DNA of 64,000 bases from CAVVIG01 sp050249955 (GTDB taxonomy: Bacteria > Acidobacteriota > Vicinamibacteria > Vicinamibacterales > CAVVIG01): assembly GCA_050249955.1 (NCBI GenBank), contig JBFWPN010000012.1, positions 1 to 64,000 of the forward strand, given 5' to 3'. The notes below the pieces were generated by a model. It did no database searches and had not been told where the DNA came from. It saw only the letters and a list, made by a program, of their open reading frames with translations. Both the position numbers and the translations under genes were made by a program. Positions 44,693-53,898 of this stretch are shown here, piece after piece (position 1 is the stretch's first letter; each line of letters begins with the position of its first letter).

Positions 44693-46195
44693 ATGTCGTC
44701 AACCATCCGCACCCTGGGTGAGCTGCGGCGGCAGTACGGGTCGCAGCCACGGACCGTAAAGGAAGAGATTCGCGAGAACCTGGTGCGCAAGCTCCAGGCG
44801 GGCGAACGGCTCTTTCCGGGCGTCATCGGCTACGACGACACGGTCATCCCGCAGCTCGTCAACGCCATCCTCTCCCGCCACAACTTCATCCTGCTCGGGC
44901 TCCGCGGCCAGGCCAAGAGCCGCATCCTGCGCAGCCTCGTCGACCTGCTCGACGAGGCCATCCCGGTCGTGCCCGGCTGCGAGATCCACGACAACCCGCT
45001 CAACCCGATCTGCGGCGCCTGCCGGGCCCGTGTCGCCGCCGAGGGGGACTCGCTGCCGGTGGCTTGGCTCTCACGCGACGAGCGCTACGTCGAGAAGCTC
45101 GCCACGCCCGACGTCACAATCGCGGACATGGTGGGCGACATCGACCCGATCAAGGCCGCCCAGGCGGGGCTCAACCTCGCCGACGAGCTGACGATGCACT
45201 ACGGGCTGCTTCCGCGCGCCAACCGCGGCATCTTCGCCATCAATGAGCTCCCCGACCTCGCCGGCAAGATCCAGGTGGGGCTCTTCAACATCCTGCAGGA
45301 GGGCGACGTCCAGATTAAGGGTTACCCCATCCGCCTGCAGCTCGACGTGATGCTGGTCTTCACGGCCAACCCGGAGGACTACACGGCGCGCGGGAAGATC
45401 ATCACGCCGCTCAAGGACCGCATCGGCTCCGAGATCCGCACGCACTACCCCACCTCGCGCTCGAACGCGGTGTCGATCACGGCTCAGGAAGCGTGGACGA
45501 ACCGGCCCGGCCTCAAGCTCGAGGTGCCGGACTACGTGCGCGAAGTGGTGGAAGAGGTGGCGTTCCAGGCGCGGGCCGACCGCAAGATCGACAAGCGGTC
45601 CGGCGTCAGCCAGCGGCTGCCCATCACGACGCTGGAGCTGGTCGTCTCGAACGCCGAGCGCCGCGCGCTCATCAACGGCGAGAAGGTGGTCGTGCCGCGC
45701 GTCACCGACCTCTACGCCGCCCTGCCCTCCATCACCGGCAAGTTCGAACTCGAATACGAGGGCGAGCTGAAGGGAGCCGAGACGGTCGCCCGCGATCTCA
45801 TCCGGTCGGCCGTGGGCCACGTCTTCACGTCGATGTTCGACGGCGTGAACACGCGCAAGGTGGTCGAGTGGTTCGACCTCGGTGGCTCCCTGCCCCTCAG
45901 CGACAGCAGCGCCGCCGACGACGTGGTGAAGCAGACGCGCGGCGTGGAAGGCCTCATGGACCTCGCCGAGAAGGCCGGCCTGCCCCCCGGCGCGTCGGCT
46001 CCCGCCGTCGCCGCCGCCATCGACTTCGTCCTCGAGGGCCTGACCGCCCAGCGCAAGATCAGCCGCAACGACGACCGCGGCTACACCGCCGACAAGGAAC
46101 AGCAGACCTCACGCCGCCAGCGGCACAACGAGCCGCCGACCGACGACGACGATTTCCAGCTGCCGGGCGGGAAGAAGAAGCGCTACTACAACTGA
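44693..46195 (+). CDS. MoxR/ChlI-type AAA+ ATPase with zinc-ribbon-like insertion
   Basis: 500 residues. Walker A GLRGQAKS (69-76) and a magnesium chelatase subunit I-like core: RGIFAINELPDLAGKIQVGL, Sensor 1 FTANPEDYTARGKIITPLKD. Between helix 1 and Walker B there is a CxxH...CxxC set (C96, H99, C107, C110) suggestive of a zinc site. The C-terminal tail is charged and disordered (RRQRHNEPPTDDDD). Such ATPases act with VWA partner proteins as metal-insertion or maturation chaperones; the VWA gene follows at 46299. No chlorophyll genes are nearby, so a chelatase role is unlikely. Confidence 0.88.
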   Translation: MSSTIRTLGELRRQYGSQPRTVKEEIRENLVRKLQAGERLFPGVIGYDDTVIPQLVNAILSRHNFILLGLRGQAKSRILRSLVDLLDEAIPVVPGCEIHDNPLNPICGACRARVAAEGDSLPVAWLSRDERYVEKLATPDVTIADMVGDIDPIKAAQAGLNLADELTMHYGLLPRANRGIFAINELPDLAGKIQVGLFNILQEGDVQIKGYPIRLQLDVMLVFTANPEDYTARGKIITPLKDRIGSEIRTHYPTSRSNAVSITAQEAWTNRPGLKLEVPDYVREVVEEVAFQARADRKIDKRSGVSQRLPITTLELVVSNAERRALINGEKVVVPRVTDLYAALPSITGKFELEYEGELKGAETVARDLIRSAVGHVFTSMFDGVNTRKVVEWFDLGGSLPLSDSSAADDVVKQTRGVEGLMDLAEKAGLPPGASAPAVAAAIDFVLEGLTAQRKISRNDDRGYTADKEQQTSRRQRHNEPPTDDDDFQLPGGKKKRYYN

Positions 46196-46298
46196 TCGTC
46201 GAGGGCTTCGGACTGCAGGCTCCGGACTCCGGGGTCCCCCGGCTGCAGTCCGGAGGCCCGACCGCGCTGGAAGCCTGAAGTCGGGAGCCTGAAGCCTG
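46196..46298. repeat. Intergenic oligonucleotide repeat (GGCTTCAGGCTCC family)
   Basis: Made of short variants of GGCTTC/GGCTCCGGACTCC/GAAGCCTGAAG and an inverted pair GGACTGCAG / CTGCAGTCC spaced by about 25 nt. It fills the whole gap between the ATPase and VWA genes and abuts the next start codon. Confidence 0.75.
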
Positions 46299-47582
46299 AT
46301 GAAGTATCGCTACACCAAGTTCACCGGCGACCTGCTCGACGAGATCGACATGGAGGATCTCGTGTCGAAGCTCTCCGACCTGCTCCTCTCGAGCGGGTTC
46401 GGCAGCCCTCGCGACTTCGATGCCGAGGAGCGGACGATGCAGGCGCTGCACGACGCCATCCTCGACGCGCTCTTCAACGGCGGTGTCCTGCCCGAGGAGA
46501 CGATCGAGAAGCTGCTCGGCGATCCGGCCGACGGCGACCAGGAGGGCATGCGCTCGAAGCTCGAGGAGCTGATCGACCAGATCATCCAGAAGATGGGCGA
46601 GGATGGCTACATCACGCTGCCGCCCGACCTCGACGCCGAGCGCGAGCGACGCCAGGGACGCGGCGACGGCCAGGGGCCGGATCAGCCGCCGCAGACCTTC
46701 GAGGTCACCGACAAGGCGCTCGATTTCCTGGGCTACCGGGCACTGCGCGACCTGCTGGGCTCGCTGGGCAAGAGCAGCTACGGCCGGCACGACACGCGCG
46801 AACAGGCGACTGGCGTGGAGACCACCGGCGCCCCCAAGCCCTACGAATTCGGCGACACGCTGAACCTCGACCCGGCCAGCACGCTGCTGAACGCCGCGCA
46901 GCGCGAGCTCAGGGACGCGCTGGCCGAGCGACGGCCCGCGTCACGCCGCATCAATGTGGCGCACGAGGACCTGATGGTGGTCCAGGGCGAGTACCAGAGC
47001 TCCTGCGCCACCGTGCTCATGCTCGACTGCAGCCACAGCATGATCCTCTACGGCGAGGACCGGTTCACGCCCGCCAAGCGGGTGGCACTCGCGCTCGCGC
47101 AGCTGATCAAGAACCAGTATCCCGGTGACGCGCTCAATGTGGTCCTGTTCCACGACACGGCCGAGGAGATCCCGCTCTCCGAGCTGGGACGGGTGCGTGT
47201 GGGCCCCTACTACACGAACACGCGCGAGGGCCTGCGCCTGGCGCGCCGCATCCTCGACCGGCAGCGCAAGGACATGCGGCAGATCATCATGATCACCGAC
47301 GGCAAGCCGTCCGCGCTCACGCAGCCCGACGGGCGCATCTACCGTAATGCCTTCGGCCTCGACCCGTTCGTCGTCACCGAGACGCTGCGCGAGGTGGCCG
47401 CCTGCCGGAAGAGCAACATCATGATCAACACCTTCATGCTGGCGCGCGACTACGACCTGGTCAGCTTCGTCCGCCGTGTCGCCGACATGTGCAAGGGCAA
47501 GGCGTACTTCACGACGCCGTACACGCTCGGCCAGTACGTCCTCATGGACTACATGGACAAGAAGACGAAGACCATCCACTGA
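46299..47582 (+). CDS. VWA-domain protein, partner of the MoxR/ChlI ATPase
   Basis: 427 residues. Acidic helical N-terminal half (about 1-205), then a von Willebrand A domain with MIDAS motif DCSHS (DxSxS), a later Thr, and IMITDGKPSALTQ. The pattern matches the ChlD/CoxE-like partners of MoxR ATPases, which bind a metal-dependent ligand and couple ATPase work to target maturation. A long polar loop near the MIDAS ends in GRIYRNAFGLDPF. No Shine-Dalgarno is apparent, since repeat DNA abuts the start. Confidence 0.88.
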   Translation: MKYRYTKFTGDLLDEIDMEDLVSKLSDLLLSSGFGSPRDFDAEERTMQALHDAILDALFNGGVLPEETIEKLLGDPADGDQEGMRSKLEELIDQIIQKMGEDGYITLPPDLDAERERRQGRGDGQGPDQPPQTFEVTDKALDFLGYRALRDLLGSLGKSSYGRHDTREQATGVETTGAPKPYEFGDTLNLDPASTLLNAAQRELRDALAERRPASRRINVAHEDLMVVQGEYQSSCATVLMLDCSHSMILYGEDRFTPAKRVALALAQLIKNQYPGDALNVVLFHDTAEEIPLSELGRVRVGPYYTNTREGLRLARRILDRQRKDMRQIIMITDGKPSALTQPDGRIYRNAFGLDPFVVTETLREVAACRKSNIMINTFMLARDYDLVSFVRRVADMCKGKAYFTTPYTLGQYVLMDYMDKKTKTIH

Positions 47583-47688
47583 TTGCCAATCGCGAATCGC
47601 TAATCGCTGAAGTGAAGACGGATTCCTGCGTTCACACAGTCTGCCTTCAAATCAGCAATTGGCAATTGGCGATTAGCGATGTCCTCTG
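47583..47688. repeat. AT-rich intergenic inverted oligonucleotide repeat (ATTGGCAATTGGCGATTAGCG family)
   Basis: ATCGCTAATCG (47596-47606) is the reverse complement of 47670-47680, and TTGCCAAT (47583-47590) of 47658-47665. It is markedly richer in A and T than the flanking genes and ends within 10 nt of the next ATG. Confidence 0.8.
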
Positions 47689-48321
47689 ATGTCTGACCTC
47701 CTCCCCCTCTTCCCGCTCCCCTCGGTGGTGCTGTTCCCGGGCGTCTTCCTGCCGCTCCACATCTTCGAGCCGCGCTACCGGGCGATGGTCGCCGATGCGC
47801 TGGCCACCGACCGCCTGATCGGGATGACGCTCCTTCGCGACGGCTGGGAGGACGACTACGAGGGACGACCGCCGGTGTTCGAAGTGGGCTGCACCGGGCT
47901 GATCACACACTGCGAGAAACTGCCCGACGGACGCTACAACCTCATCCTGCGCGGCATGGACCGGTTCCGTATCCTCGGCGAGGACCATTCCCGGTCCTAC
48001 CGGCGCGCCGTGACCGAGGCGCTGCGCGAACCCGACCTGACCAGGGAAGACCGTGCGCGCCTCAAGCAGCAGCGCACCCGGATCGAGTCGCTCATCTCGC
48101 CCTCCGAACAGGGCGACGGCATCGACCCCCGTGCCGCCTCGGCCCTGTCGGACGACGACCTCATCAACGCGCTCGCGCAATACCTTGAACTCGAACCAAT
48201 CGAGCGTCAGGCACTGCTCGAGCAACCGGCCGTCACCCGCCGCGCCGACGCCCTCATCGAGCTGCTCGAGATGAAGAGCCTGCTCGCCCGGCACCCGTCC
48301 TCCTCCCCGCACGCGCACTGA
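47689..48321 (+). CDS. LON substrate-binding-domain protein
   Basis: 210 residues. LPLFPLPSVVLFPGVFLPLHIFEPRYRAMVADAL is the signature of the LON N-terminal (LAN) domain, and GLITHCEKLPDGRYNLILRGMDRFRI completes it. It lacks the AAA+ ATPase and Ser-Lys protease domains of Lon, so it is a stand-alone substrate-binding or adaptor protein. The C-terminal helices (about 120-205) form the usual bundle. Function uncharacterised. Confidence 0.9.
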   Translation: MSDLLPLFPLPSVVLFPGVFLPLHIFEPRYRAMVADALATDRLIGMTLLRDGWEDDYEGRPPVFEVGCTGLITHCEKLPDGRYNLILRGMDRFRILGEDHSRSYRRAVTEALREPDLTREDRARLKQQRTRIESLISPSEQGDGIDPRAASALSDDDLINALAQYLELEPIERQALLEQPAVTRRADALIELLEMKSLLARHPSSSPHAH

Positions 48322-48346
48322 GGCGGGCCGGCCGCCGACCCGAGGG

Positions 48347-48352
48347 TATGAT
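48347..48352 (+). promoter_or_regulatory. -10 box of the kinase-TrxR-like operon
   Basis: TATGAT 32 nt before the ATG at 48385; about 25 nt leader expected. No -35 recognised. Confidence 0.45.
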
Positions 48353-48384
48353 GTGCGCTCATCGCACCAGACCGGACAACGCCC

Positions 48385-49800
48385 ATGCCCTCACCTGACC
48401 TGCTCGCGCAGCTGTCGGCGCACGCCTCGCTCGGAGCCGTGCCACGCCACGAACTCGAATGGCTGGCCGCACACGGCGTGCCGCGGGCGTTCGCGGCGGG
48501 CGACATCCTTACCCGGGCCGGAGGCGCAACCCCGGAGGGGCTCTTCATCCTCTTCACCGGCCACATCGTCATCCACGTAGACCGCGGAGCCGGGCCGAAG
48601 AAGGTGATGGAGTGGCGCGGCGGCGATGTGACCGGCGTCCTGCCGTTCTCGCGGATGACGTCGCCCCCCGGCGACACCCTCGCTCTCGAGCCCACGACGT
48701 CGCTGCTCATCGAGCGGCACCTGCTCCGGGAAATGACCCGGGAGTGCTACGAGGTGACCGGCGTCCTCGTGCACAAGATGGTGGACCGCGCGCGTCAGTT
48801 CGCCTCGAGCGACTTCCACGACGAGAAGATGGCGTCGCTCGGCCGCCTGTCCGCCGGTCTCGCCCACGAACTGAACAACCCCGCCGCCGCCATCGAGCGG
48901 ACCTCCGCCCTGCTCGAGGACCGGCTCGACGAGGCAGAGCAGGCGACGCTGCGGCTCGGATCGGCGCGGCTGACGGATGCCCAGCTCGCGGCCGTGGAGC
49001 GGATCCGCAACGCGTGCCTGGCCAGGCCGGCCGGCGGCGTGCTGTCGCCCATCCAGCAGGCCACGCGCGAGGACGCCATCGGTGACTGGCTGGCCGAACA
49101 TGGCCTCGACCAGGCGCTCGCCCTCCAGCTCTCGGACACCGCCGTCACGATCGACTCGCTGAACCAGATCGCCGACGCGGTGGAGGGACCGTCGCTCGAC
49201 GCCGTGCTGCGCTGGGCCGCCGCCGGGTGCTCGGTGCGGGCCCTGGCGTCGGAAATACAGGATGCAGCCACCAGGATTTCCGGCATCGTCGCCGCAGTGA
49301 AGGGTTTCACGCACATGGACCAGGGACGGTCCTCGGAAGTCGACCTGTCGTCCGCCCTGGCCAACACGGTCGTCGTCCTGCGTTCGAAGGCCAGGACGCG
49401 GAAGGCGGAGGTGGCGCTCGACGTGCCGGACGACCTGCCGCGCGTGTGCGGGTATGTGGGTGAGCTGAACCAGATCTTCGCGAACCTGATCGACAACGCA
49501 CTCGATGCAATTCCCGACGGCGGTCGCGTGCACGTCTGGGCCGCGCGCGAGCGCGACCACGTGGTGGTGCATGTCGCCGACAATGGACCGGGCATCCCGA
49601 AGGAGATCCAGGACCGGATCTTCGACCCGTTCTTCACGACCAAGCCGGTGGGGCTCGGGACCGGGCTGGGGCTGGACATCGTGCGGCGGCTGCTGCGGCA
49701 CAACGAGGCACAGGTGGAGCTCACGACCGAGCCGGGCCGCACGGACTTCATGGTGACGCTGCCGGTGGCGGGCGCCGAGAGCGGGGACACACACGCATGA
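48385..49800 (+). CDS. Soluble sensor histidine kinase with cyclic-nucleotide-binding-like domain
   Basis: 471 residues without membrane helices. Residues about 15-125 form a CRP/cNMP-binding-like beta roll (AAGDILTRAGGATPEGLFIL). A dimerisation/phospho-acceptor segment SLGRLSAGLAHELNNPAAAI follows, then a long helical insert (180-300) and HATPase_c (LIDNALDAIPDGG, DNGPGI, GTGLGLDIV). Its stop overlaps the ATG of the next gene (49797-49800), so the response regulator/TrxR-like fusion is its evident partner. Confidence 0.9.
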   Translation: MPSPDLLAQLSAHASLGAVPRHELEWLAAHGVPRAFAAGDILTRAGGATPEGLFILFTGHIVIHVDRGAGPKKVMEWRGGDVTGVLPFSRMTSPPGDTLALEPTTSLLIERHLLREMTRECYEVTGVLVHKMVDRARQFASSDFHDEKMASLGRLSAGLAHELNNPAAAIERTSALLEDRLDEAEQATLRLGSARLTDAQLAAVERIRNACLARPAGGVLSPIQQATREDAIGDWLAEHGLDQALALQLSDTAVTIDSLNQIADAVEGPSLDAVLRWAAAGCSVRALASEIQDAATRISGIVAAVKGFTHMDQGRSSEVDLSSALANTVVVLRSKARTRKAEVALDVPDDLPRVCGYVGELNQIFANLIDNALDAIPDGGRVHVWAARERDHVVVHVADNGPGIPKEIQDRIFDPFFTTKPVGLGTGLGLDIVRRLLRHNEAQVELTTEPGRTDFMVTLPVAGAESGDTHA

Positions 49801-51458
49801 ACAAGCCATTCCTGATGGTGGTCGACGACGACCCGCAGGTGCTCGCCGCCATCCGTCGAGATCTCCGTTCCCGCTACGGCTCCACCTACACGGTGGTGAG
49901 CGCACAGTCCGGGGAACAGGCGCTCGAGAGTGTCCGCGAGCTCAAGGCTCGTGGTGACGCACTCGCACTGGTCGTCTCGGACCAGCGGATGCCGGGAATG
50001 CAGGGCACTGAACTGCTGGCCCGCACGCGCGAGTTTCACCCGCTGGCCCGGCGCCTCCTGCTCACCGCCTACTCCGATGTGCATGCGGCGATCACGGCCA
50101 TCAACGACGCACATGTGCACCACTACCTGCAGAAACCATGGGATCCGCCAGAGGAGCGGCTCTTCCCCGTGGTCGACGATGAGCTGGATGCCTGGCAGGC
50201 CGAGTACCTGCCCGAGGCGAAGGGGCTGCGCCTGGTGGGGCACCAATGGGCGCCGCGATCGCACGCAATCAAGGACTTCCTCTCTGCCAACCTGATCCCG
50301 TTCCGGTGGCTCGACGTGGACCACCATCCGGATGCAGGCGGACTCCTCGACGCCGCCGGGGTGGAGGCGTCGGCCCTGCCGGCGCTCTTCTTCGAGGACG
50401 GCAGCGTGCTGCAGGATCCGGAACCGCGTGTAGTGGCCGAGCGGCTCGGGCGTTCGCTGACCGCGGGCTCGAACCTCTACGACCTCGTGATCGTCGGTGC
50501 CGGCCCGGCCGGGCTCGCCGCCGCGGTCTACGGCGCCTCGGAGGGCCTGAAGACCCTGATGATCGACTGTCACGCACCTGGCGGGCAGGCCGGCAGCAGT
50601 TCGCGCATCGAGAACTACCTCGGGTTTCCCACGGGTGTGAGCGGCAGCGAGCTGACCCGACGCGCCATCCTGCAGGCCGAGCGGCTCGGTGCCGAATTCA
50701 TCGTGCCGCTGGAAGTGGCGAGTGTCGGTGTCGACGGCGGCTACAAGCGGCTCACGCTCCGCGACGGACGCGAGGTGGTGACGCGTACGATCGTGGCCGC
50801 CACCGGCATGTCGTACCGCGAGCACACGGCGAACGGGGTGGCCGAGCACACGGGCGCTGGCGTCTACTACGGGGCCGCCACGACCGAGGCGCCGTCGGTG
50901 GCCGGCAAGCGGGTGTTCGTCATCGGCGGCGGCAACTCCGCCGGCCAGGGGGCACTCTACCTGGCGCGGTATGCACGCGAGGTACACGTCGTCATCCGTC
51001 GCGAATCGCTGGCCGACACGATGTCGCAGTACCTGATCGACCAGCTCGCGAAGACACCGAACGTCCACCTGCGGCCACGCACCGAAGTGGCGGGCGTCGA
51101 GGGTGATGGACACGTGGAACACATCGCCCTGACGTCGACCGACTCCGCTGCCGCGGCGGTCGAGGACGCCGACGCCGTGTTCATCTTCATCGGCACGCGG
51201 CCGCGGAGCGACTGGCTGCCGGCGTCGGTGCTGCGCGACGCACGGGGGTTCGTGCTCACGGGCCGCGACCTCATGGCACATGACGACTTCGCCAGGGTGT
51301 GGAAGGAGTCGCGCCAGCCGCTGCTGCTCGAGACGAGCGTGCCCGGCGTCTTCGCCGCCGGGGATGTGCGGGCCGGTGCGATGAACCGCGTGGCGGCCGC
51401 CGTGGGCGAAGGCTCGATGACCGTCCGCCTCGTGCACGAGTACCTGGCGCTCACCTGA
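49797..51458 (+). CDS. Response regulator fused to thioredoxin-like and TrxR-like flavoprotein domains lacking redox cysteines
   Basis: 553 residues. REC domain 1-125 (D62 in VVSDQRMPG), a glutaredoxin-like segment about 145-215 (SHAIKDFLSANLIPFRWLDV) without the CxxC, then a full thioredoxin-reductase-like fold: FAD motif VIVGAGPAGLAAA (232-244), NAD(P) motif VIGGGNSAGQGA (375-386) and C-terminal VPGVFAAGDVRAGAM. The position of the TrxR CxxC (about 357-366) reads VYYGAATTE. I see only one cysteine in the whole protein (C258). Inference: a phosphorylation-gated NAD(P)H-flavin switch or oxidase rather than a disulfide reductase. Confidence 0.9.
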   Translation: MNKPFLMVVDDDPQVLAAIRRDLRSRYGSTYTVVSAQSGEQALESVRELKARGDALALVVSDQRMPGMQGTELLARTREFHPLARRLLLTAYSDVHAAITAINDAHVHHYLQKPWDPPEERLFPVVDDELDAWQAEYLPEAKGLRLVGHQWAPRSHAIKDFLSANLIPFRWLDVDHHPDAGGLLDAAGVEASALPALFFEDGSVLQDPEPRVVAERLGRSLTAGSNLYDLVIVGAGPAGLAAAVYGASEGLKTLMIDCHAPGGQAGSSSRIENYLGFPTGVSGSELTRRAILQAERLGAEFIVPLEVASVGVDGGYKRLTLRDGREVVTRTIVAATGMSYREHTANGVAEHTGAGVYYGAATTEAPSVAGKRVFVIGGGNSAGQGALYLARYAREVHVVIRRESLADTMSQYLIDQLAKTPNVHLRPRTEVAGVEGDGHVEHIALTSTDSAAAAVEDADAVFIFIGTRPRSDWLPASVLRDARGFVLTGRDLMAHDDFARVWKESRQPLLLETSVPGVFAAGDVRAGAMNRVAAAVGEGSMTVRLVHEYLALT

Positions 51459-51483
51459 AGCCGGGGTGCCGACCCGCGCCTCC

Positions 51484-52461
51484 TCAGGCCGGGTTGGCGG
51501 CTCTGGCCAGCGTGAGCGCGAACCCGTCCGCCGCCCACTGGCCGGCCAGGTCGAACCCGGCCGCGGCGAGCAGCGTCTCCACATCCGGCAACCGGTACTT
51601 GTGGGAGCTCTCCGTCCAGATGAAGTCGCCGGGTTCGAAGAGCAGGTCGAGCGGCGCCGCAGGCACCGTGACACGCTGGCGGTGCAGGCTCACGAGGTGC
51701 ATCTCCACACGTGATGCCGCGGCGTTCCACACCGCGCGGTGGCCAAAGCCGGCGAGATCGAACGTCGCGTCGAGGTCGCGGTTCAGCCGCAGGAGCAGGT
51801 TCCTGTTGAAGGCCGCCGTCACGCCGAGCGGGTCGTCGTAGGCCATCAGCAGCTCGGACTCGGGCTTCACCAGGTCGGTCCCGAGCAGCAGCCCGCCCTG
51901 GCCTGGCAGCGCACGGCGGATGCTCCGCAGGAGTTCGCGTGCCTCGTGCCCATCGAAATTGCCGATGTTCGATCCAAGGAAGACGACGAGCGGCGTGCGG
52001 CCCTGCCAGCGCGACCGGACATCCGACAACCCCTCTTCATACGTGGCGTGAACCCGCTCGACACGCAGCCCGGGGTCGAGCGACAGCGTCCGCTCGGCCA
52101 GCAGCAGCGCGTCGCGCGATACGTCCACGAGGGCGGTGTCGACCTGCGGCAGCTGACGGCCCGCGAGCAGCGTCAGCAGCTTCTCGCCGCTGCCAGGCCC
52201 GAGTTCCAGCACCGTGTCGACAGCACCGCAGACCGCGTGAATCTCGGCAGCATGGCGGCGCAAGAGTGCCATCTCGGTCCGCGCCACGGCGTACCAGGGC
52301 AGGTGGCAGATCGCCTCGAAGAGTGCCGAGCCCAGGTCGTCATAGAGCAGGTGGGTCGGCAGCTGGCGCGGCGTCCGGTTCAGGTGCTCCGCGACCAGCT
52401 GTGCGAGCGCCTGGCGGTGTCCGTCAGCGCGTTCGGGCACAGCGGAACGTCGCGTAGACAT
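51484..52461 (-). CDS. egtD: L-histidine N-alpha-methyltransferase, ergothioneine biosynthesis
   Basis: 325 residues. EgtD trimethylates histidine to hercynine using three SAM. Features: LPTHLLYDDLGSALFEAICHL, PWYAVARTE (substrate loop), SAM motif LELGPGSGEK, FLGSNIGNF and EMHLVSLHRQ, and a C-terminal SHKYRLPDVETLLAAAGF. It is second in the operon, with its start inside the 3' end of egtB (38-nt overlap). Confidence 0.96.
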   Translation of the reverse strand: MSTRRSAVPERADGHRQALAQLVAEHLNRTPRQLPTHLLYDDLGSALFEAICHLPWYAVARTEMALLRRHAAEIHAVCGAVDTVLELGPGSGEKLLTLLAGRQLPQVDTALVDVSRDALLLAERTLSLDPGLRVERVHATYEEGLSDVRSRWQGRTPLVVFLGSNIGNFDGHEARELLRSIRRALPGQGGLLLGTDLVKPESELLMAYDDPLGVTAAFNRNLLLRLNRDLDATFDLAGFGHRAVWNAAASRVEMHLVSLHRQRVTVPAAPLDLLFEPGDFIWTESSHKYRLPDVETLLAAAGFDLAGQWAADGFALTLARAANPA

Positions 52462-53755
52462 ACGGATACCTGGCTCTGAACCAGTTCCGGAAACTGGGCC
52501 TGATCAGTTCGCGCGCGGTGACCGTGGAGCCGCCCTTCAGCACGAAGTGGTCGCCATCGAAGAAGTCCGCGGAGTACTCCGGGTACGACGCCATCGACCG
52601 GAAGCCCGGAAAGGGCTGGAAGGGCGTGCTGGTCCACTCCCAGCCGTTGCCAACCAGGTCCTCGACACCCCAGGCGCTCGCACCCGCCGGGTGGCTCCCT
52701 GCGGGTAGCGGATCGAATGACGTGAAGTCGAACGCGCCGTGGCGCGTCGACGGCGCGTCGTCTCCCCACGGGAAACGGCGCTCCCCGGACGGGCTCCCGT
52801 AGGCGGCGCGCTGGTACTCGGCTTCGGTCGGGAGGCGGGCACCACGCCACCGGGCGAACGCGGTCGCCTCCGCAAGGCTGACGTACACGGGCCAGGCTGG
52901 AGGCAGCGGGATCCGCCCGAACATCCCGCGCCAGAACCAGGCCGTGCCGTCGCGCTCCCAGAAGAGGGGTTGTTCGCGGGCTTCGGCGCGGAGCCACTGC
53001 CAGTCCGGCTCCGACCACCAGCGGGGGTCTGTGTATCCGCCCGACTCGACGAAAGCCAGGAACCACGCGTTCGTCACGTCGTGCCGGTCGATGCTGAAGG
53101 CGGGCACCGACACGCGGAATTCCGGATGCTCGTTGTCCCACCCGAATGGGCTCGACTCACGCGACACACCGAGTGTCGCCATCCCCTCCGGCACGTCGAC
53201 CCAGTCCGGCGCCGGGACCGTACCGGCAGTCGTCGGGGCGTAGCCCTTCGGGCTTGCCTTCTCTGCGAACGGCAGCCGGTGCCACATGTAGAGGAGCGTC
53301 TCCTGGTGCATCTCCTCGTGTTCGAGGATTGCGAACACCGCCTCCATGCGGTCGAGCAGCGGATGTCCGGGCCGCTCCAGCGACGCAGACTCGAGCGCCG
53401 CCATGACGCGGCGGTCGGCTTCCTCGGCGAACGCGATCACCTCGTTGCGGTCGGGCCAGGCTTGGCTGCGCGCGCCCGGGGCGTGGACGTCCGACTCGTG
53501 CGGATCGATGCCCCTCGCAAAGAGCGCCTCCAGGCGGGCGTCGATCCCAGGCTCGCCCAGGGCCTTCTTGACGAGCGTGTTCAGGCTGAAGCCGGGCAGG
53601 TGCCCTTCATAGAACACGATGGGGTGCCTGAGCTCAATCGGGCGGCTGTAGTACGCCTGCTCCGAGAGGAGGCCGAACAGCTCGGCCGAACGCTGCCTGT
53701 TCCTCCGGTAACGTGCGATCAGCCTCTCGCGGACTGTCGGGTCAGCGCTTGCCAC
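52424..53755 (-). CDS. egtB: Ergothioneine sulfoxide synthase
   Basis: 443 residues. N-terminal DinB-like domain supplies Fe ligands (HPIVFYEGHL; AILEHEEMHQETLLYM), and the C-terminal FGE-sulfatase-like domain ends SFRNWFRARYPYVYATFRCA. It joins hercynine to a thiol with O2. No egtC amidohydrolase is seen, which would fit a cysteine-using EgtB as described for Chloracidobacterium. GTG at 53755 (MASADPTVRERL) with GAGG 3 nt upstream is preferred over the longer frame to 53809. Confidence 0.94.
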   Translation of the reverse strand: MASADPTVRERLIARYRRNRQRSAELFGLLSEQAYYSRPIELRHPIVFYEGHLPGFSLNTLVKKALGEPGIDARLEALFARGIDPHESDVHAPGARSQAWPDRNEVIAFAEEADRRVMAALESASLERPGHPLLDRMEAVFAILEHEEMHQETLLYMWHRLPFAEKASPKGYAPTTAGTVPAPDWVDVPEGMATLGVSRESSPFGWDNEHPEFRVSVPAFSIDRHDVTNAWFLAFVESGGYTDPRWWSEPDWQWLRAEAREQPLFWERDGTAWFWRGMFGRIPLPPAWPVYVSLAEATAFARWRGARLPTEAEYQRAAYGSPSGERRFPWGDDAPSTRHGAFDFTSFDPLPAGSHPAGASAWGVEDLVGNGWEWTSTPFQPFPGFRSMASYPEYSADFFDGDHFVLKGGSTVTARELIRPSFRNWFRARYPYVYATFRCARTR

Positions 53756-53898
53756 GGGCCTCAGCCGCGCTCGCGGGCGCGTGCAGGTGTACGCAGCTCT
53801 TCCCGGCACTCATCGTTGGTGTCCATCTCCCGTCATGGCGGCCAAGTATAGCCGTCATGCAAACAAGGCTCCCGGTGCAGCCGTCCCCGCCCGATGGC

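Noticed and set aside
44693..47582. Magnesium chelatase for chlorophyll synthesis
   Set aside because: No bchH/chlH or other tetrapyrrole genes are present; MoxR-VWA pairs are common outside photosynthesis.
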